From positions 1 to 64,000 of the forward strand of contig CAVRTM010000003.1 in NCBI GenBank assembly GCA_963724015.1: a DNA stretch of 64,000 bases, written 5' to 3'. This document shows positions 1-10,414 of the stretch, piece after piece. This stretch comes from CAVRTM01 sp963724015 (lineage in GTDB: Bacteria > Actinomycetota > Actinomycetes > Actinomycetales > Dermatophilaceae). The number at the start of each line of letters is the position of its first letter. Position 1 is the stretch's first letter. Made by a program: the position numbers and the translations under genes. The notes under the pieces were generated by a model. It did not search any database. It was not told the origin of the DNA and worked only from the letters and a program-made list of their open reading frames with translations.

Positions 1-2335
1 TGCCGCCGGTGATGCGGTAGACGTCGAAGACGCCGTCGATCTTGCGCACGGCCTTGATGACGTGGTCGAGGTGACCGGGGTCGCCCATCTCGAAGGTGAA
101 CTTGGAGATCGCCACGCGGTCGCGCGAGGTCGCCACGCTCGCCGACAGGATGTTGACGTGGTGGTCGGACAGGATCCGGGTGACGTCGGAGAGCAGGCGG
201 TTGCGGTCCAGCGCCTCGACCTGCAGCTGGACGAGGAACACGCTGGCCGCCGACGGCGCCCACTCGACGTCGATCAGCCGGTCGGGCTGGCTGAGCAGCG
301 ACTCGGCGTTGGTGCAGTCGGCGCGGTGCACCGAGACGCCGCTGCCGCGGGTGACGAAGCCGATGATCGGGTCGCCCGGCACCGGCGTGCAGCAGCGCGC
401 CAGCTTGACCCACACGTCGGCGGTGCCCGACGACGACGACGCCCGGGTCGCCGCTGCGGCGGCGCATCGCCCGGGTCGGGGCTGGTCGCCTCGGCCAGGT
501 CCTCGCTGGCGCCCTCCTCGCCGCCCATCGACTCGACCAGGCGGCCCACGACGTGCTGGGCGGACACGTGGCCCTCGCCCACCGCCGCGTAGAGCGCGGA
601 GATGTCGGCGTAGCGCAGCTCGCCGGCCAGGTTGGTCAGCGTCTCGTGGGTCATCAGGCGCTGCAGCGGCAGGCCCTGCTTGCGCATCGCCTTGGCGATG
701 GCGTCCTTGCCGGAGTCGATGGCCTCCTCGCGGCGCTCCTTGGAGAACCACTGGCGGATCTTGTTGCGGGCCCGCGGGCTCTTGACGAACGTCAGCCAGT
801 CGCGCGACGGCCCGGCGCCGTCGGCCTTGGAGGTCAGCACCTCGACGACGTCGCCGTTCTCCAGCGTGCTCTCCAGCGGCACCAGCCGGCCGTTGACCCG
901 CCCGCCGATGCAGTGGTGCCCGACCTCGGTGTGCACGGCGTAGGCGAAGTCGACCGGGGTCGACCCGGCGGGCAGGGCGATGACCGAGCCCTTGGGGGTG
1001 AAGACGTAGACCTCGCGGGCGTTGATCTCGAACCGCAGCGAGTCGAGGAACTCCCCCGGGTCGGAGGTCTCCCGCTGCCAGTCCAGCAGCTGGCGCAGCC
1101 ACGCCATGTCGTTGACCGGGTCCGTCGCCGTCGCGGCCGGCCGCCCGCCTCGGCGCCCGCGCTGCCGTTCTCCTTGTACTTCCAGTGCGCGGCGACGCCG
1201 TACTCGGCCCGGCGGTGCATCGTGTGCGTGCGGATCTGGATCTCGACCGGCTTGCCCTCGGGGCCGATCACCGTGGTGTGCAGCGACTGGTACATGTTGA
1301 ACTTCGGCATCGCGATGTAGTCCTTGAACCGCCCGGGCACGGGGTTCCACCGCGCGTGCAGCGCGCCGAGGACGGCGTAGCAGTCGCGGACCGAGTCCAC
1401 CAGCACCCGCACCGCGACGAGGTCGTAGATCTCCTCGAAGTCGCGGCCGCGGACGATCATCTTCTGGTAGACGGAGTAGTAGTGCTTGGGCCGGCCGGTG
1501 ACCGTGGCCTTGATCTGGGCCGCCGCCAGGTCGGACTTGACCTGCCTCGCGGACGCCGGCGAGGTACTCCTCGCGGGCCGGGGCGCGGTCGGCGACCAGG
1601 CGCACGATCTCGTCGTACACCTTGGGGTAGAGCGTCGCGAAGGACAGGTCCTCCAGCTCCCACTTGATGGTGTTCATGCCGAGGCGGTGGGCCAGCGGCG
1701 CGTAGATCTCGAGCGTCTCGCGGGCCTTGCGCTGGGCCGACTCCCGGGAGACGTAGCGCCACGTGCGGGCGTTGTGCAGCCGGTCGGCCAGCTTGATGAC
1801 CAGGACCCGGATGTCGCGGGCCATGGCCACGACCATCTTGCGCACCGTCTCGGCCTGGGCCGCGTCGCCGTAGGTGACCTTGTCCAGCTTGGTGACCCCG
1901 TCGACGAGCATCGCGACCTCCTCACCGAAGTCGCGGGTGAGCGTCGGTCAGGCTGTACGGCGTGTCCTCGACCGTGTCGTGCAGCAGCGCCGCGGCCAGC
2001 GTCGGCCGGGGTCATGCCGAGCTCGGCGAGGATCGTGGTGACGGCGAGCGGGTGGGTGATGTAGGGGTCGCCGCTCTTGCGCATCTGGCCCGTCGTGGGC
2101 GCGCTCGGCCACGGCGTAGGCGCGCTCGATGACCGACAGGTCGGCCTTGGGGTGCGTGGCCCGCACGCGAGCGCAGCAGCGGCTCCAGGACGGGGTTGAC
2201 GTCGGTGCGGGGACCGCCGAAGCGGGCCAGCCGCGCCCGGACGCGCGAGGCCGTGGCGATCGGCCGCGTCGGCTCCTCCGGCGGAGCCGACGGCACCGAC
2301 CCGGCGGTGGTGCCGGCAGCCACGTCCTCGCTCAT
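1..2335 (-). CDS. rel: Bifunctional (p)ppGpp synthetase/hydrolase (RelA/SpoT), 3' end outside the window
   Basis: Makes and degrades the stringent-response alarmone (p)ppGpp. The conserved order can be read by joining frames: an HD hydrolase domain with LLHDTVEDT near 1960-2000, a synthetase domain with GRPKHYYSVYQKM near 1460-1500 and EIQIRT near 1230, a TGS domain around 900-1000, and a C-terminal ACT domain ending at the window edge (VRKIDGVFDVYRITGG). It starts at an ATG at 2335. The reading frame changes about seven times (near 2165, 2088, 2010, 1945, 1555, 1140 and 445), each consistent with a one-base indel. Conserved protein continues on both sides of every break, so sequencing error is more likely than a pseudogene. 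The stop codon lies before position 1. Family assignment is secure; exact protein sequence is not. Confidence 0.93.
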
Positions 2336-2354
2336 GGCACCAGTCTAGGCGGGG

Positions 2355-2900
2355 TCAGAGGGTGACGATCGTGTGGACCTCGCGTGCGGCGAGCCGCTCG
2401 CGCCCGTGCAGGAAGCCCAGCTCGGCCACGGCCTCGAACGCGACCACCGTGGCACCCGCCCGCTCGAGCAGGTCGCACGTCGCGACGGCCGTGCCGCCGG
2501 TGGCCAGGATGTCGTCCACGACCAGGACGCGGGCGCCGGCGACGAACGCGTCGGCGTGCACCTCGATGGTCGCGGTGCCGTACTCCAGCTCGTAGTCCAC
2601 GTGCAGGACCTCACCGGGCAGCTTGCCGGCCTTGCGGACCGGGACGAAGCCGGTGCCGAGCTCGTAGGCCACGGCCGCGCCGAGGATGAAGCCGCGGGCC
2701 TCGATGCCGACGACGAGGTCGACGCTGCCGGCGCGGCGGGTCGCGATGTCCTGCACCACGGCCCGCAGGGCGGCGCCGTCGCTGAGCAGGGGCGTGAAGT
2801 CCTTGAACGACACCCCGGGCTCGGGGAAGTCGGGGATGTCACGCAACCGGCTGGCGACCAGCTGCCCGATCGTCGCGGTCGTCTGGGTCTGCTCTGTCAT
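2355..2900 (-). CDS. apt: Adenine phosphoribosyltransferase
   Basis: Cytoplasmic purine salvage enzyme that converts adenine and PRPP to AMP and diphosphate. The 181-residue length is normal for Apt. The PRPP-binding motif is intact (VLVVDDILATGGTA, about residues 123-136). The N-terminal part has the family pattern DIPDFPEPGVSFKDFTPLL. The gene lies between secF and rel in the same orientation, a common actinobacterial order (secD-secF-apt-rel). The frame is undisturbed. Confidence 0.95.
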   Translation of the reverse strand: MTEQTQTTATIGQLVASRLRDIPDFPEPGVSFKDFTPLLSDGAALRAVVQDIATRRAGSVDLVVGIEARGFILGAAVAYELGTGFVPVRKAGKLPGEVLHVDYELEYGTATIEVHADAFVAGARVLVVDDILATGGTAVATCDLLERAGATVVAFEAVAELGFLHGRERLAAREVHTIVTL

Positions 2901-2915
2901 CGGGGCTGCTGCCGC

Positions 2916-4092
2916 CTAACGCTTGGACTTCGGAGGACGCTTGGGCTGGTTGCGCGGGCCGGTCTGCGCGTAGGGGTGGACCGGGCGGGACAGCGCCGTG
3001 GCGCCGCCGGCCGCACGCCCCCTGTGCACGGTGTGCTGGGGGGTGTCCTGGACCTCGCCGCCGGTGGCCCCGGCCGCCGCGGGGACCGGCGCCTCCTGGA
3101 CGCCGCGGCCCCGGGTCGCCTGGTACCGCTCGGCCCGCTTCTTCAGCTGCTGCATCGCCGGCTCACGCTCGCGCAGGTCGGCCAGCAGCGGGGTGGCGAT
3201 GAAGATCGAGGAGTAGGTGCCGGCCGCGATGCCGACGAACAGCGCGAGGCTGAGGTCGAGCAGCGTGCCCGGGCCGAGGACGGTGAAGCCGACGACGAGG
3301 ATCGCGGCCACCGGCAGCAGCGCCACGACCGAGGTGTTGATCGAGCGCACCAGGGTCTGGTTCACCGCCAGGTTGGCGGCCTGGGAGTAGGACATGCGCC
3401 CGTTGGCCACGGCTTCGGTGGTGTTCTCGCGCACCTTGTCGAACACGACGACGGTGTCGTAGAGGGAGTAGCCGAGGATCGTGAGGAACCCGATGACCGA
3501 GGCCGGGGTGATCTCGAAACCGGCGAGGGCGTAGATGCCGACGGTGATGACCAGGTCGTGCAGCAGCGCGACCAGGGCGGCCGCGGACATCTTCCAGGTG
3601 CGGAAGTACGCCGCCAGCACCAGCGAGACCAGGACCAGGAAGACCACGAGCGCGTTGCGCGCCTTGTCGCTGACCGAGGACCCCCACGACGCCCCGACGA
3701 ACGAGGAGGTGATCGAGTCGGCCGGGACACCGAAGGCCTTGGCCAGCTTGCCCTTGCCGGCCTCGGTCTGGACGGCGGTGAGCTTCTCGGTCTGCACGCG
3801 GATGGTGTTGCCGCCCAGCTTGGTCACGACGACGTCAGCGCCGTTCGCCTCCGCGCTGAGGGCCTGCCGGCCGGTCTGGTCGAAGCCCTCGAGGTGGCTG
3901 ACCCCGGGGACCCGGAACTCCGAGCCGCCGCGGAACTCCAGCCCGAAGTTGAGGCCGCGGCCGAAGATGCCGACCAGCGCCAGGACGATGATGCCCGCCG
4001 AGATGGCGTACCAGACCCGCTGGCGGCCGACGAAGTCGATCGAGCGCTTGCCGGTGTAGAGGTCGTTGCCGAACGCTGGCGAAACGGCTCAT
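2916..4092 (-). CDS. secF: Protein translocase subunit SecF (one frameshift)
   Basis: Membrane partner of SecD that uses the proton motive force to help complete SecYEG-dependent export. The ATG at 4092 overlaps the secD stop (ATGA), so translation is coupled. It opens MSRFAS and then runs out of frame; removing one extra base near 4074 (agcGttcgg) restores FGNDLYTGKRSIDFVGRQ. The rest, about 391 residues, is continuous: a first membrane segment, a periplasmic loop, then the SecF block with GYSLYDTVVVFDKVREN and five more membrane helices. The basic, proline-rich C-terminal tail ends GPRNQPKRPPKSKR. I read the shift as a sequencing error. Confidence 0.93.
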
Positions 4093-6000
4093 GAGGCGTG
4101 GCCTCCCTCTGCCGCGGCGCGCTGCGCGGCGATCGTGACCCGGCCCCGGCCGGCGTACCGCGGCAGCGTCGTCCCCAGGTGCTCGGGGTCGAAACCGGAC
4201 CACTTGTGGCCCTCACCGAAGAACTTCGTGGTGGCGAGGATCGTCACCAGGGGGTGGGTGAAGAGGATGACGACCACGATGTCGATGATCGTGGTGAGCA
4301 TCAGGGTGAAGGCGAAGCCGCGCACGTTGCTCGCCGCCAGGGCGTAGAGCACCGCCGCCGCCAGCAGGTTGACCCCGTCGGCGATCAGGATGGTGCGCCG
4401 GGCGCGCTTCCAGCCCGTCTCGACCGCCGTCCGCAGCGGGCGGCCCTCGCGGACCTCGTCGCGGACGCGCTCGAAGTAGACGATGAACGAGTCGGCCGTG
4501 ATGCCGATCGAGACGATCAGGCCCGTGACACCGGCCATGGTCAGCCGGAAGCCGTGCGACCAGCCGAGGAGGCGTGACCGCGGCGTAGGTGATCACCGAC
4601 GCCACCAGCAGCGAGGCGACCGTGACCAGGCCCAGGGCGCGGTACTGGATCAGGGAGTAGAGCACGACCAGCAGCAGGCCGATCGCGCCGGCGATGAGGC
4701 CCTTCTGCAGCTGGTCGGTGCCGAGCTGGGGGCTGATGTCGTCCTGCGTCTGCAGTGAGAACGACAGCGGCAGCGCACCGAACTTGATCTGGTCGGCCAG
4801 CAGGCGGGCGCTCTCGGCGCTGAAGTTGCCGGTGATGCTCGCCGAGCCGTTGGTGATGGCGGCGTTGGTCTGCGGGGCGGAGATGACCTGGTTGTCCAGG
4901 ACGATCGCGAACTGGTTCTGCGGCGGCTGCAGGCCCACGAGGCGGGTGGTGACGTCGCCGAACTCCTTGCTGCCCTTGCCGTTGAAGGACAGCCGGATCT
5001 CATAGCCACCGGTGGGGGCGCCCTGCTGGTTGAGCTCGGCGCCGGAGGCGGCGTCCTTGACGTCCTGGCCCTCCACCTCGGCCGGTCCGAGGACGTACTT
5101 GCTGGTGCCGTCGACCGAGCAGGTCACCATCACCTTGTCGGGGTCGTCGACGATGGCCTGCACCTGCGCGGGCTTGGTGCAGTCCAGGCTGGTGAGCTGC
5201 TTCTCGATGGCGGGGGTGATCTGCGCCAGGTCACTGGCGGTGCCCTTGGCCGCGTCGGTGGCCGGCGCGGTCGGGGCCGGCACCGGCGCGGTGGGGACCG
5301 GGGCGGTGGGGACCGGCGCGGGCGCGCTGGTCGCCGTGGCGGCGGGGGTGGCCTTGGTGGACGCGGCGGCCTTGGCCGGGGCCGGGACCGTGGGGCTCGG
5401 GGTGGCGGCTGCCGGCGCACGCAGCGCCTCGGGGAAGCCGGAGCCGGCCGAGGTGGACGCCGGGCTGGACGGCTTGACGGTCGCCTTCGCCGGGGTCGTC
5501 GCCTTGGCGGACGGGGTCGCGGTGGCCTTGCCGGAGGGGGTCGCGGTGGGCTTGCCCGACGGCGTGGCGCTGGGGGTCGCGCTGGGGGTGGGGGCCGGCG
5601 CGGCGTTCGGCGTCTCGACGAGGACCGGCCGGAAGCGCAGCTGGGAGGACTTGCTGAGGGAGTCCACGGTGCTCTGCGGCGGCTTGCCGGGCAACGAGAT
5701 GACGATGTTGCGGCCACCCTGCGTGGCCACCTCGGCCTCGGCCACACCGCTGCCGTCCACACGCTGGCGGATGATGTCGACGGCCTTGTCGATCTGGCCC
5801 TGGTTGATCGCGCGGTTGCCGACGACCTTGGGCTCGAGGATGAGCTGGGTGCCGCCCTCGAGGTCCAGGCCGAGCTTGGGGGTCAGCTGCGCCTCACCCC
5901 AGGTGTGCACGGAGGCGAGCAGGCCGTAGAGCCCTGCGACGATGACGAACAAGGCGGCCAGCACACGCAGCGGCCGGCGGTTCCGGGGGTTCAGAGGCAC
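4089..6000 (-). CDS. secD: Protein translocase subunit SecD with a long Ala/Pro/Thr-rich insert (one frameshift)
   Basis: Large subunit of the SecDF export motor. It starts at a GTG at 6000 with an N-terminal membrane anchor. The SecD signature GLDLEGGTQLIL is at about residues 44-55, and the periplasmic domain contains GNFSAESARLLADQIKFGALP. The C-terminal half is the RND-like membrane region (LTMAGVTGLIVSIGITADSF). An extra C near 4570 breaks the frame; after correction the protein is about 636 residues. It is longer than usual because of a low-complexity insert at about residues 131-255. It is followed by coupled secF and preceded by yajC, 8 bp away. Confidence 0.94.
5236..5610 (-). repeat. 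Low-complexity Ala/Pro/Thr/Ser-rich coding repeat inside secD
   Basis: This stretch encodes roughly 125 residues made almost entirely of Ala, Pro, Thr, Ser and Lys. It contains short degenerate units such as SATPSATPSGKPTATPSGK and PVPTAPVPTAPVPAPTAP. At DNA level, ggggaccgg-type units recur. It interrupts the periplasmic domain of SecD after the LRFRPVLVE segment and before the conserved region resumes with a DLAQITPAIEKQL stretch. It probably forms an extended linker outside the membrane. Confidence 0.8.
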
Positions 6001-6008
6001 AGGTGGTC

Positions 6009-6335
6009 CTACTCGGCGGGGTTCATGGGCGAGGTGGACGGGCCGTCCTCGGGGCCGGCCAGCGGCGTGGCCGTCGGCGCCGGTCCGGCCAGGGCACGCC
6101 GGTCGAACCGGATGGTCACCCCGGGGCTGACCTCGAGGGTGGCGATCCGCTCGTCCAGGGCCACGATGCGCCCCAGCAGCCCGGACGTCGTCGTGACCTC
6201 GTCACCGACGCTGACGCTGCGCTGGACCGCTTGGGCCTCACGCTGACGACGACGCTGCGTCATGAACATGAAGACGATCAGCAGGACCGGCAGAGCGAAG
6301 ATCAGCAGGTTGCCGAGACCGGCGCCTTGGGGCAT
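6009..6335 (-). CDS. yajC: Preprotein translocase accessory subunit YajC
   Basis: Small single-pass membrane protein associated with SecDF. The 108 residues start MPQGAGLGNLL. One hydrophobic helix (about residues 10-27) is followed by the family block MTQRRRQREAQ, then a beta-rich domain with VGDEVTTTSGLLGRIVALDE. The C-terminus is a short disordered tail. It lies 8 bp upstream of secD in the same direction, so it probably heads the yajC-secD-secF operon. The 184 bp upstream to ruvB is the likely promoter region; I see no convincing specific motif there. Confidence 0.93.
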   Translation of the reverse strand: MPQGAGLGNLLIFALPVLLIVFMFMTQRRRQREAQAVQRSVSVGDEVTTTSGLLGRIVALDERIATLEVSPGVTIRFDRRALAGPAPTATPLAGPEDGPSTSPMNPAE

Positions 6336-6519
6336 GAGTTGGGTTCCTCGTCCGTGGGTACGTTGTGCCTGTCAGTCTGCGCCCGCCCGGGAGCACCGGA
6401 GGACGCAGGGGCGGCGGCCGCAGCCGCGACGCCCGGGCGAGTCTAGGTGTGCCACACCACAGCAACCAACGAGACCCGTCGTGACGGGGCCGGTCCGCGA
6501 TGCAATCGTGACCTTCGGC

Positions 6520-7623
6520 TCACCCGCCGAATCGTCCGTCACCCTCTCCCAACGGCAGCGCGGCCTGGGAGGTTCCGGCCACCGGCGAGGGCGGGGTCAG
6601 GCCCAGGTGCTCCCACGCCAGCGGCGCGGCGGCCCGTCCGCGCGGCGTGCGGATCATGAAGCCCTCGCGCACCAGGAACGGCTCGGCGACGGTCTCGACG
6701 GTGTCGGACTCCTCGCCGACCGCCACGGCCAGCGTGCTCAGCCCGACCGGCCCACCACCGAACCGGCGGCACAGCGCCTCCAGGACGGCACGGTCGAGAC
6801 GGTCCAGGCCACGGTCGTCGACGTCGAAGAGGGCCAGCGCGACGTGCGCCGCCTCCTCGTCCACGACTCCGCGGCCGTGCACCTGGGCCCAGTCGCGCAC
6901 GCGGCGCAGCAGCCGGTTGGCGATGCGGGGTGTGCCCCGTGACCGTCGGGCGATCTCGGTGATGCCCGCGTCGTCGGTGTCGACCCGGAGCAGCCCGGCC
7001 GAGCGCTTGACGATGGTGACGAGGTCCTCGGTGGCGTAGAAGTCGAGGTGGCCGGTGAAGCCGAACCGGTCGCGCAGCGGCGCGGGCAGGAGCCCGGCCC
7101 GGGTCGTGGCACCCACGACGGTGAACGGCTCGAGCGCCAGGGGGATGGCGGTGGCGCCGGGGCCCTTGCCGACGATGACGTCGACCCGGAAGTCCTCCAT
7201 CGCCAGGTAGAGCATCTCCTCGGCCGGCCGGGCCATCCGGTGGATCTCGTCGAGGAACAGCACCTCGCCCTTGCCGAGGGAGGACAGGATCGAGGCGAGG
7301 TCGCCGGCGTGCTGGATGGCCGGGCCGCTGGTGATCCGGATCGGCTGCTCCAGCTCTGCGGCGACGATCATGGCCAGCGTCGTCTTGCCCAGGCCGGGCG
7401 GCCCGGACAGCAGGATGTGGTCCGGTGGCGCGTCGCGGCGCCGGGCCGCCTCGAGCACCAGCTGCAGCTGGTCGCGCACGCGGCCCTGGCCGGGGAACTC
7501 GCTCAGGCGCTTGGGTCGCAGCGCCGCCTCGACCAGGCGCTCGTCGTCGTCCCCGCCGGGGTCGACGATGCGCGCCGTGGCGTCCAGGGAGTCGTCGGCG
7601 TAGGTGCCGTCGAGGTCGCTCAC
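6520..7623 (-). CDS. ruvB: Holliday junction branch migration helicase RuvB
   Basis: AAA+ ATPase that drives branch migration of Holliday junctions with RuvA. It has 367 residues. Walker A is GPPGLGKTTLA (about residues 70-80), Walker B is LFLDEIHRM, sensor 1 is GATTRAGLLPAPLRDRFG, and the winged-helix C-terminal domain contains RSRGTPRIANRLLRRVRD. The GTG start at 7623 overlaps the ruvA stop (GTGA), as expected for a coupled ruvCAB operon. The frame is intact. Confidence 0.96.
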   Translation of the reverse strand: MSDLDGTYADDSLDATARIVDPGGDDDERLVEAALRPKRLSEFPGQGRVRDQLQLVLEAARRRDAPPDHILLSGPPGLGKTTLAMIVAAELEQPIRITSGPAIQHAGDLASILSSLGKGEVLFLDEIHRMARPAEEMLYLAMEDFRVDVIVGKGPGATAIPLALEPFTVVGATTRAGLLPAPLRDRFGFTGHLDFYATEDLVTIVKRSAGLLRVDTDDAGITEIARRSRGTPRIANRLLRRVRDWAQVHGRGVVDEEAAHVALALFDVDDRGLDRLDRAVLEALCRRFGGGPVGLSTLAVAVGEESDTVETVAEPFLVREGFMIRTPRGRAAAPLAWEHLGLTPPSPVAGTSQAALPLGEGDGRFGG

Positions 7624-8223
7624 CGGCCCAGCTCCCGGAGCGCGGCCCGCAGCAGCCCGGAGACGTCACTGCCATCACCGGCACCGGGAGCCACCACCTC
7701 CACGGCGTCGTCGGCCTGCTTGACCGACCAGCCGAGCCCGACGAGCGCGTCGCGCACCTGCCCGCGCCACGGGGCCACCGCCGGCGCGGTGGGCGTCGCC
7801 GCGCCGACCGCCGCACCGCTGGGCAGGCCGATCTTGTCGCGCAGCTCGAGCACGATCCGCTCGGCGCCCTTCTTGCCGATGCCGGGCACCTTGGTGAGGG
7901 CGGCGAGGTCGCCGGTGCTCACGGCCTGGCGCAGGACGTCGGGGGCGTGCACGGCCAGCATGGCCAGCGCCAGCCGCGGCCCGACGCCGGAGACGGTCTG
8001 CACCTGCTCGAAGACGACCTTGCTCGTCGTCGTCGGCGAAGCCGTAGAGCGTGAGCGACTCCTCGCGCACGACCATGGTCGTGGCCAGGCGGGCCTCGGC
8101 GCCGCGGCGCAGGCCGGCGGCCGTGCCGGGGGTGGTGTGCACCAGCAGGCCCACTCCCCCGACCTCGAGCACGGCCGAGTCGAGGCCGACCGAGAGGACG
8201 ACTCCCCTGACGGAGGCGATCAT
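7620..8223 (-). CDS. ruvA: Holliday junction DNA-binding protein RuvA (one frameshift)
   Basis: Tetrameric junction-binding subunit of RuvAB. The start is ATG at 8223 (MIASVRGVVL), overlapping the ruvC stop. The N-terminal OB domain ends with LTLYGFADDDE. An extra base near 8025 breaks the frame, which then resumes as VVFEQVQTVSGVGPRLAL. The helix-hairpin-helix motif LTKVPGIGKKGAERIV follows, then a C-terminal domain that binds RuvB. Corrected length is 200 residues, normal for RuvA. Confidence 0.93.
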
Positions 8224-8759
8224 CGCGCGGCCACCGCGGCCCGCTGGGCAGCGACCGCCCGCTGCAGGCGGTCCTGGGCCCCACCGCGCCATACGTGGCA
8301 GATGGCGAGGGCCAGGGCGTCGGCGGCGTCGGCAGGGCGCGGAGCGACCGCCAGGCCGAGGATGCGGGTGACCATCGCGGTGACCTGGGCCTTGTCGGCG
8401 CGGCCGTTGCCGGTCACCGCCGCCTTGACCTCGGTCGGGGTGTGCATGGCCAGCGGCAGACCGAGCCGCGCGGCGGCCAGCATCGGGACGGCGGAGGCCT
8501 GTGCGGTGCCCATGATCCCCTTGATGTTGGCCTTGGCGAAGACGCGCTCGACCGCGACCGCGTCGGGCGTGTGCTGGGCCAGCCACAGGTCGATCTCGGC
8601 CTGCAGGGCCAGCAGTCGCAGCTCGGGCGCGTCGGTCTGCGGGGTGCGGACCACCCCGACGGCGATCATCCGCAGCGGCTGGCCGAGCCCGCCCTCGACG
8701 ATGCCGAGACCGCATCGGGTCAGTCCGGGGTCGACACCCAGCACGCGCACGGGCGCCAC
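8220..8759 (-). CDS. ruvC: Crossover junction endodeoxyribonuclease RuvC
   Basis: Resolves Holliday junctions by symmetric nicking. It has 179 residues from a GTG at 8759. Acidic catalytic residues sit in GVDPGLTRCG (Asp near residue 8), AVERVFAKANIKG (Glu) and DAADALALAICH (C-terminal Asp pair). It is first in ruvC-ruvA-ruvB, with both junctions overlapping. The 144 bp to yebC upstream would hold the operon promoter. Confidence 0.95.
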   Translation of the reverse strand: MAPVRVLGVDPGLTRCGLGIVEGGLGQPLRMIAVGVVRTPQTDAPELRLLALQAEIDLWLAQHTPDAVAVERVFAKANIKGIMGTAQASAVPMLAAARLGLPLAMHTPTEVKAAVTGNGRADKAQVTAMVTRILGLAVAPRPADAADALALAICHVWRGGAQDRLQRAVAAQRAAVAAR

Positions 8760-8903
8760 CTCTTTCGTCGTTGCACCTGCCGTCGGCCCGAACAGGTGTT
8801 CGGCTCCACGCTACACAGCGGCGACCGGTCCGGCCGACAGGCCACGCCGCACGACGTGCGGACGCTGTCGCTCCGGTCCTCGTCGTGGTCGCAGCGCGTC
8901 GCC

Positions 8904-9665
8904 TCAGTCCTCGTCGTCGTCCAGCTCGGCGAGGACGTCGTCGCTGACGTCGCCGTTGGCCCAGACGTTCTGCACGTCGTCGCTGTCCTCGAGGGCGTCG
9001 ATGACGCGGAACATCTTGCGCGCGCCGTCGGCGTCGAGCTCCACCTGCAGGGTGGGCACGAACGAGGCCTCGGCCGAGTCGTAGTCGATGCCCGCGGCCT
9101 GCACCGCCGTGCGGACGGCCACGAAGTCACCGGCGTCGCTGATGATCTCGAAGGAGTCGCCGAGGTCGTTGACCTCCTCGGCGCCGGCGTCCAGGACGAC
9201 CTCGAGCAGGTCGTCCTCGGTGAGGGAGCCCTTGGGCACGGTCACGACGCCCTTGCGGGTGAAGACGTAGGACACGCTGCCGGGGTCGGCGAGCTGGCCG
9301 CCGTTGCGCGACAGGGCGGTGCGGACCTCGGCCGCCGCGCGGTTGCGGTTGTCGGTGAGGCACTCGATGAGGACCGCGACACCGCCGGGCGCGTAGCCCT
9401 CGTAGGTGATGGTCTGCCAGTCGGCGCCACCGGCCTCGGCGCCGCTGCCGCGCTTGACCGCCCGGTCGATGTTGTCGTTGGGGACCGAGGTCTTCTTGGC
9501 CTTCTGGATCGCGTCGAACAGCGTCGGGTTGCCCGCCGGGTCACCGCCGCCGGTGCGCGCCGCCACCTCGATGTTCTTGATCAGCTTGGCGAACAGCTTG
9601 CCCCGCTTGGCGTCGATCGCAGCCTTCTTGTGCTTGGTCGTCGCCCATTTGGAGTGCCCGCTCAT
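8904..9665 (-). CDS. YebC/PmpR family DNA-binding regulator
   Basis: Member of the YebC/TACO1 family, linked to transcriptional control and to translation of proline-rich stretches. The 253 residues begin with the family signature MSGHSKWATTKHKKAAIDAKRGK and include a GYAPGGVAVLIECLTDNRNR block. The acidic tail ends in a run of Asp/Glu. A purine-rich ribosome site (agaggaag) precedes the ATG. The position between pdxT and ruvC is typical of actinobacteria. Confidence 0.93.
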   Translation of the reverse strand: MSGHSKWATTKHKKAAIDAKRGKLFAKLIKNIEVAARTGGGDPAGNPTLFDAIQKAKKTSVPNDNIDRAVKRGSGAEAGGADWQTITYEGYAPGGVAVLIECLTDNRNRAAAEVRTALSRNGGQLADPGSVSYVFTRKGVVTVPKGSLTEDDLLEVVLDAGAEEVNDLGDSFEIISDAGDFVAVRTAVQAAGIDYDSAEASFVPTLQVELDADGARKMFRVIDALEDSDDVQNVWANGDVSDDVLAELDDDED

Positions 9666-9732
9666 GATGGTCCGCTTCCTCTGTTCTCAGGTCCAAGATC
9701 CCGGCGATCCTACCGAGTCCGCAGCAGCCGGG

Positions 9733-10371
9733 TCAGCCGCGGGCCGCACGCACCATGGAGGTGAAGTACTCGTGCACGCGCCGGTCGCCCGTCACCTCGG
9801 GGTGGAACGACGTCGCGAGCAGGTTGCCCTGGCGGATCGCGACGACCTTGCCCGCCGCCGGTCCGCTCTCCACCGTGCCGAGGACGTCGACGCCGGCACC
9901 GGTCTCCTCCACCCACGGGGCACGGATGAACACGGCGCGGAAGAGCTCGTCTCCCGAGAGCGTGCCGGTCTCCGCTGCGATGGCCGGCATGTGCAGGTCC
10001 TCCTCGAAGGAGTCCACCTGACGGCCGAAGGCGTTGCGCCGCACCGTGATGTCCAGGCCGCCGAGGGTCTGCTGGTCGGGCCGTGCGTCGGCGATGCGGT
10101 CGGCCAGCATGATCATCCCCGCGCACGAGCCGTACGCCGGCATGCCGTCCGCGAGCCGCTTGCGCAGCGGCTCCTGCAGGTCGAAGGCGCGCACCAGCTT
10201 GTCCATCGTGGTCGACTCCCCGCCGGGGATCACGAGCGCCTCGACGTCGTCGAGCTCGCGCGGGCGACGGACACTGGTGGCGCGGGCGCCCAGGCGCTCG
10301 AGCACCCGCAGGTGCTCCCGGACGTCGCCCTGGACGGCCAGGACGCCGATGCTGACGGGGTGTTCACTCAC
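9733..10371 (-). CDS. pdxT: Pyridoxal 5'-phosphate synthase glutaminase subunit PdxT
   Basis: Glutaminase that hydrolyses glutamine and channels ammonia to PdxS for PLP synthesis. It has 212 residues. IGVLAVQGDVREHL is at the N-terminus, the nucleophile Cys lies in AYGSCAGMIMLA, and the His-Glu of the triad is in TSFHPEVTGD. PGGESTT marks the oxyanion region. Its partner pdxS lies about 1.4 kb away in the same orientation, but a kynureninase gene on the other strand sits between them, so the two are not in one simple operon here. Confidence 0.95.
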   Translation of the reverse strand: MSEHPVSIGVLAVQGDVREHLRVLERLGARATSVRRPRELDDVEALVIPGGESTTMDKLVRAFDLQEPLRKRLADGMPAYGSCAGMIMLADRIADARPDQQTLGGLDITVRRNAFGRQVDSFEEDLHMPAIAAETGTLSGDELFRAVFIRAPWVEETGAGVDVLGTVESGPAAGKVVAIRQGNLLATSFHPEVTGDRRVHEYFTSMVRAARG

Positions 10372-10414
10372 TCCCCCAGCCTAGGTCGTGCCTCCGGGCG
10401 CTAGTTTCAGGGGC

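Noticed and set aside
2373..4094. Long plus-strand open frame opposite apt and secF
   Set aside because: Shadow of the GC-rich third positions of secF and apt; no conserved motif.
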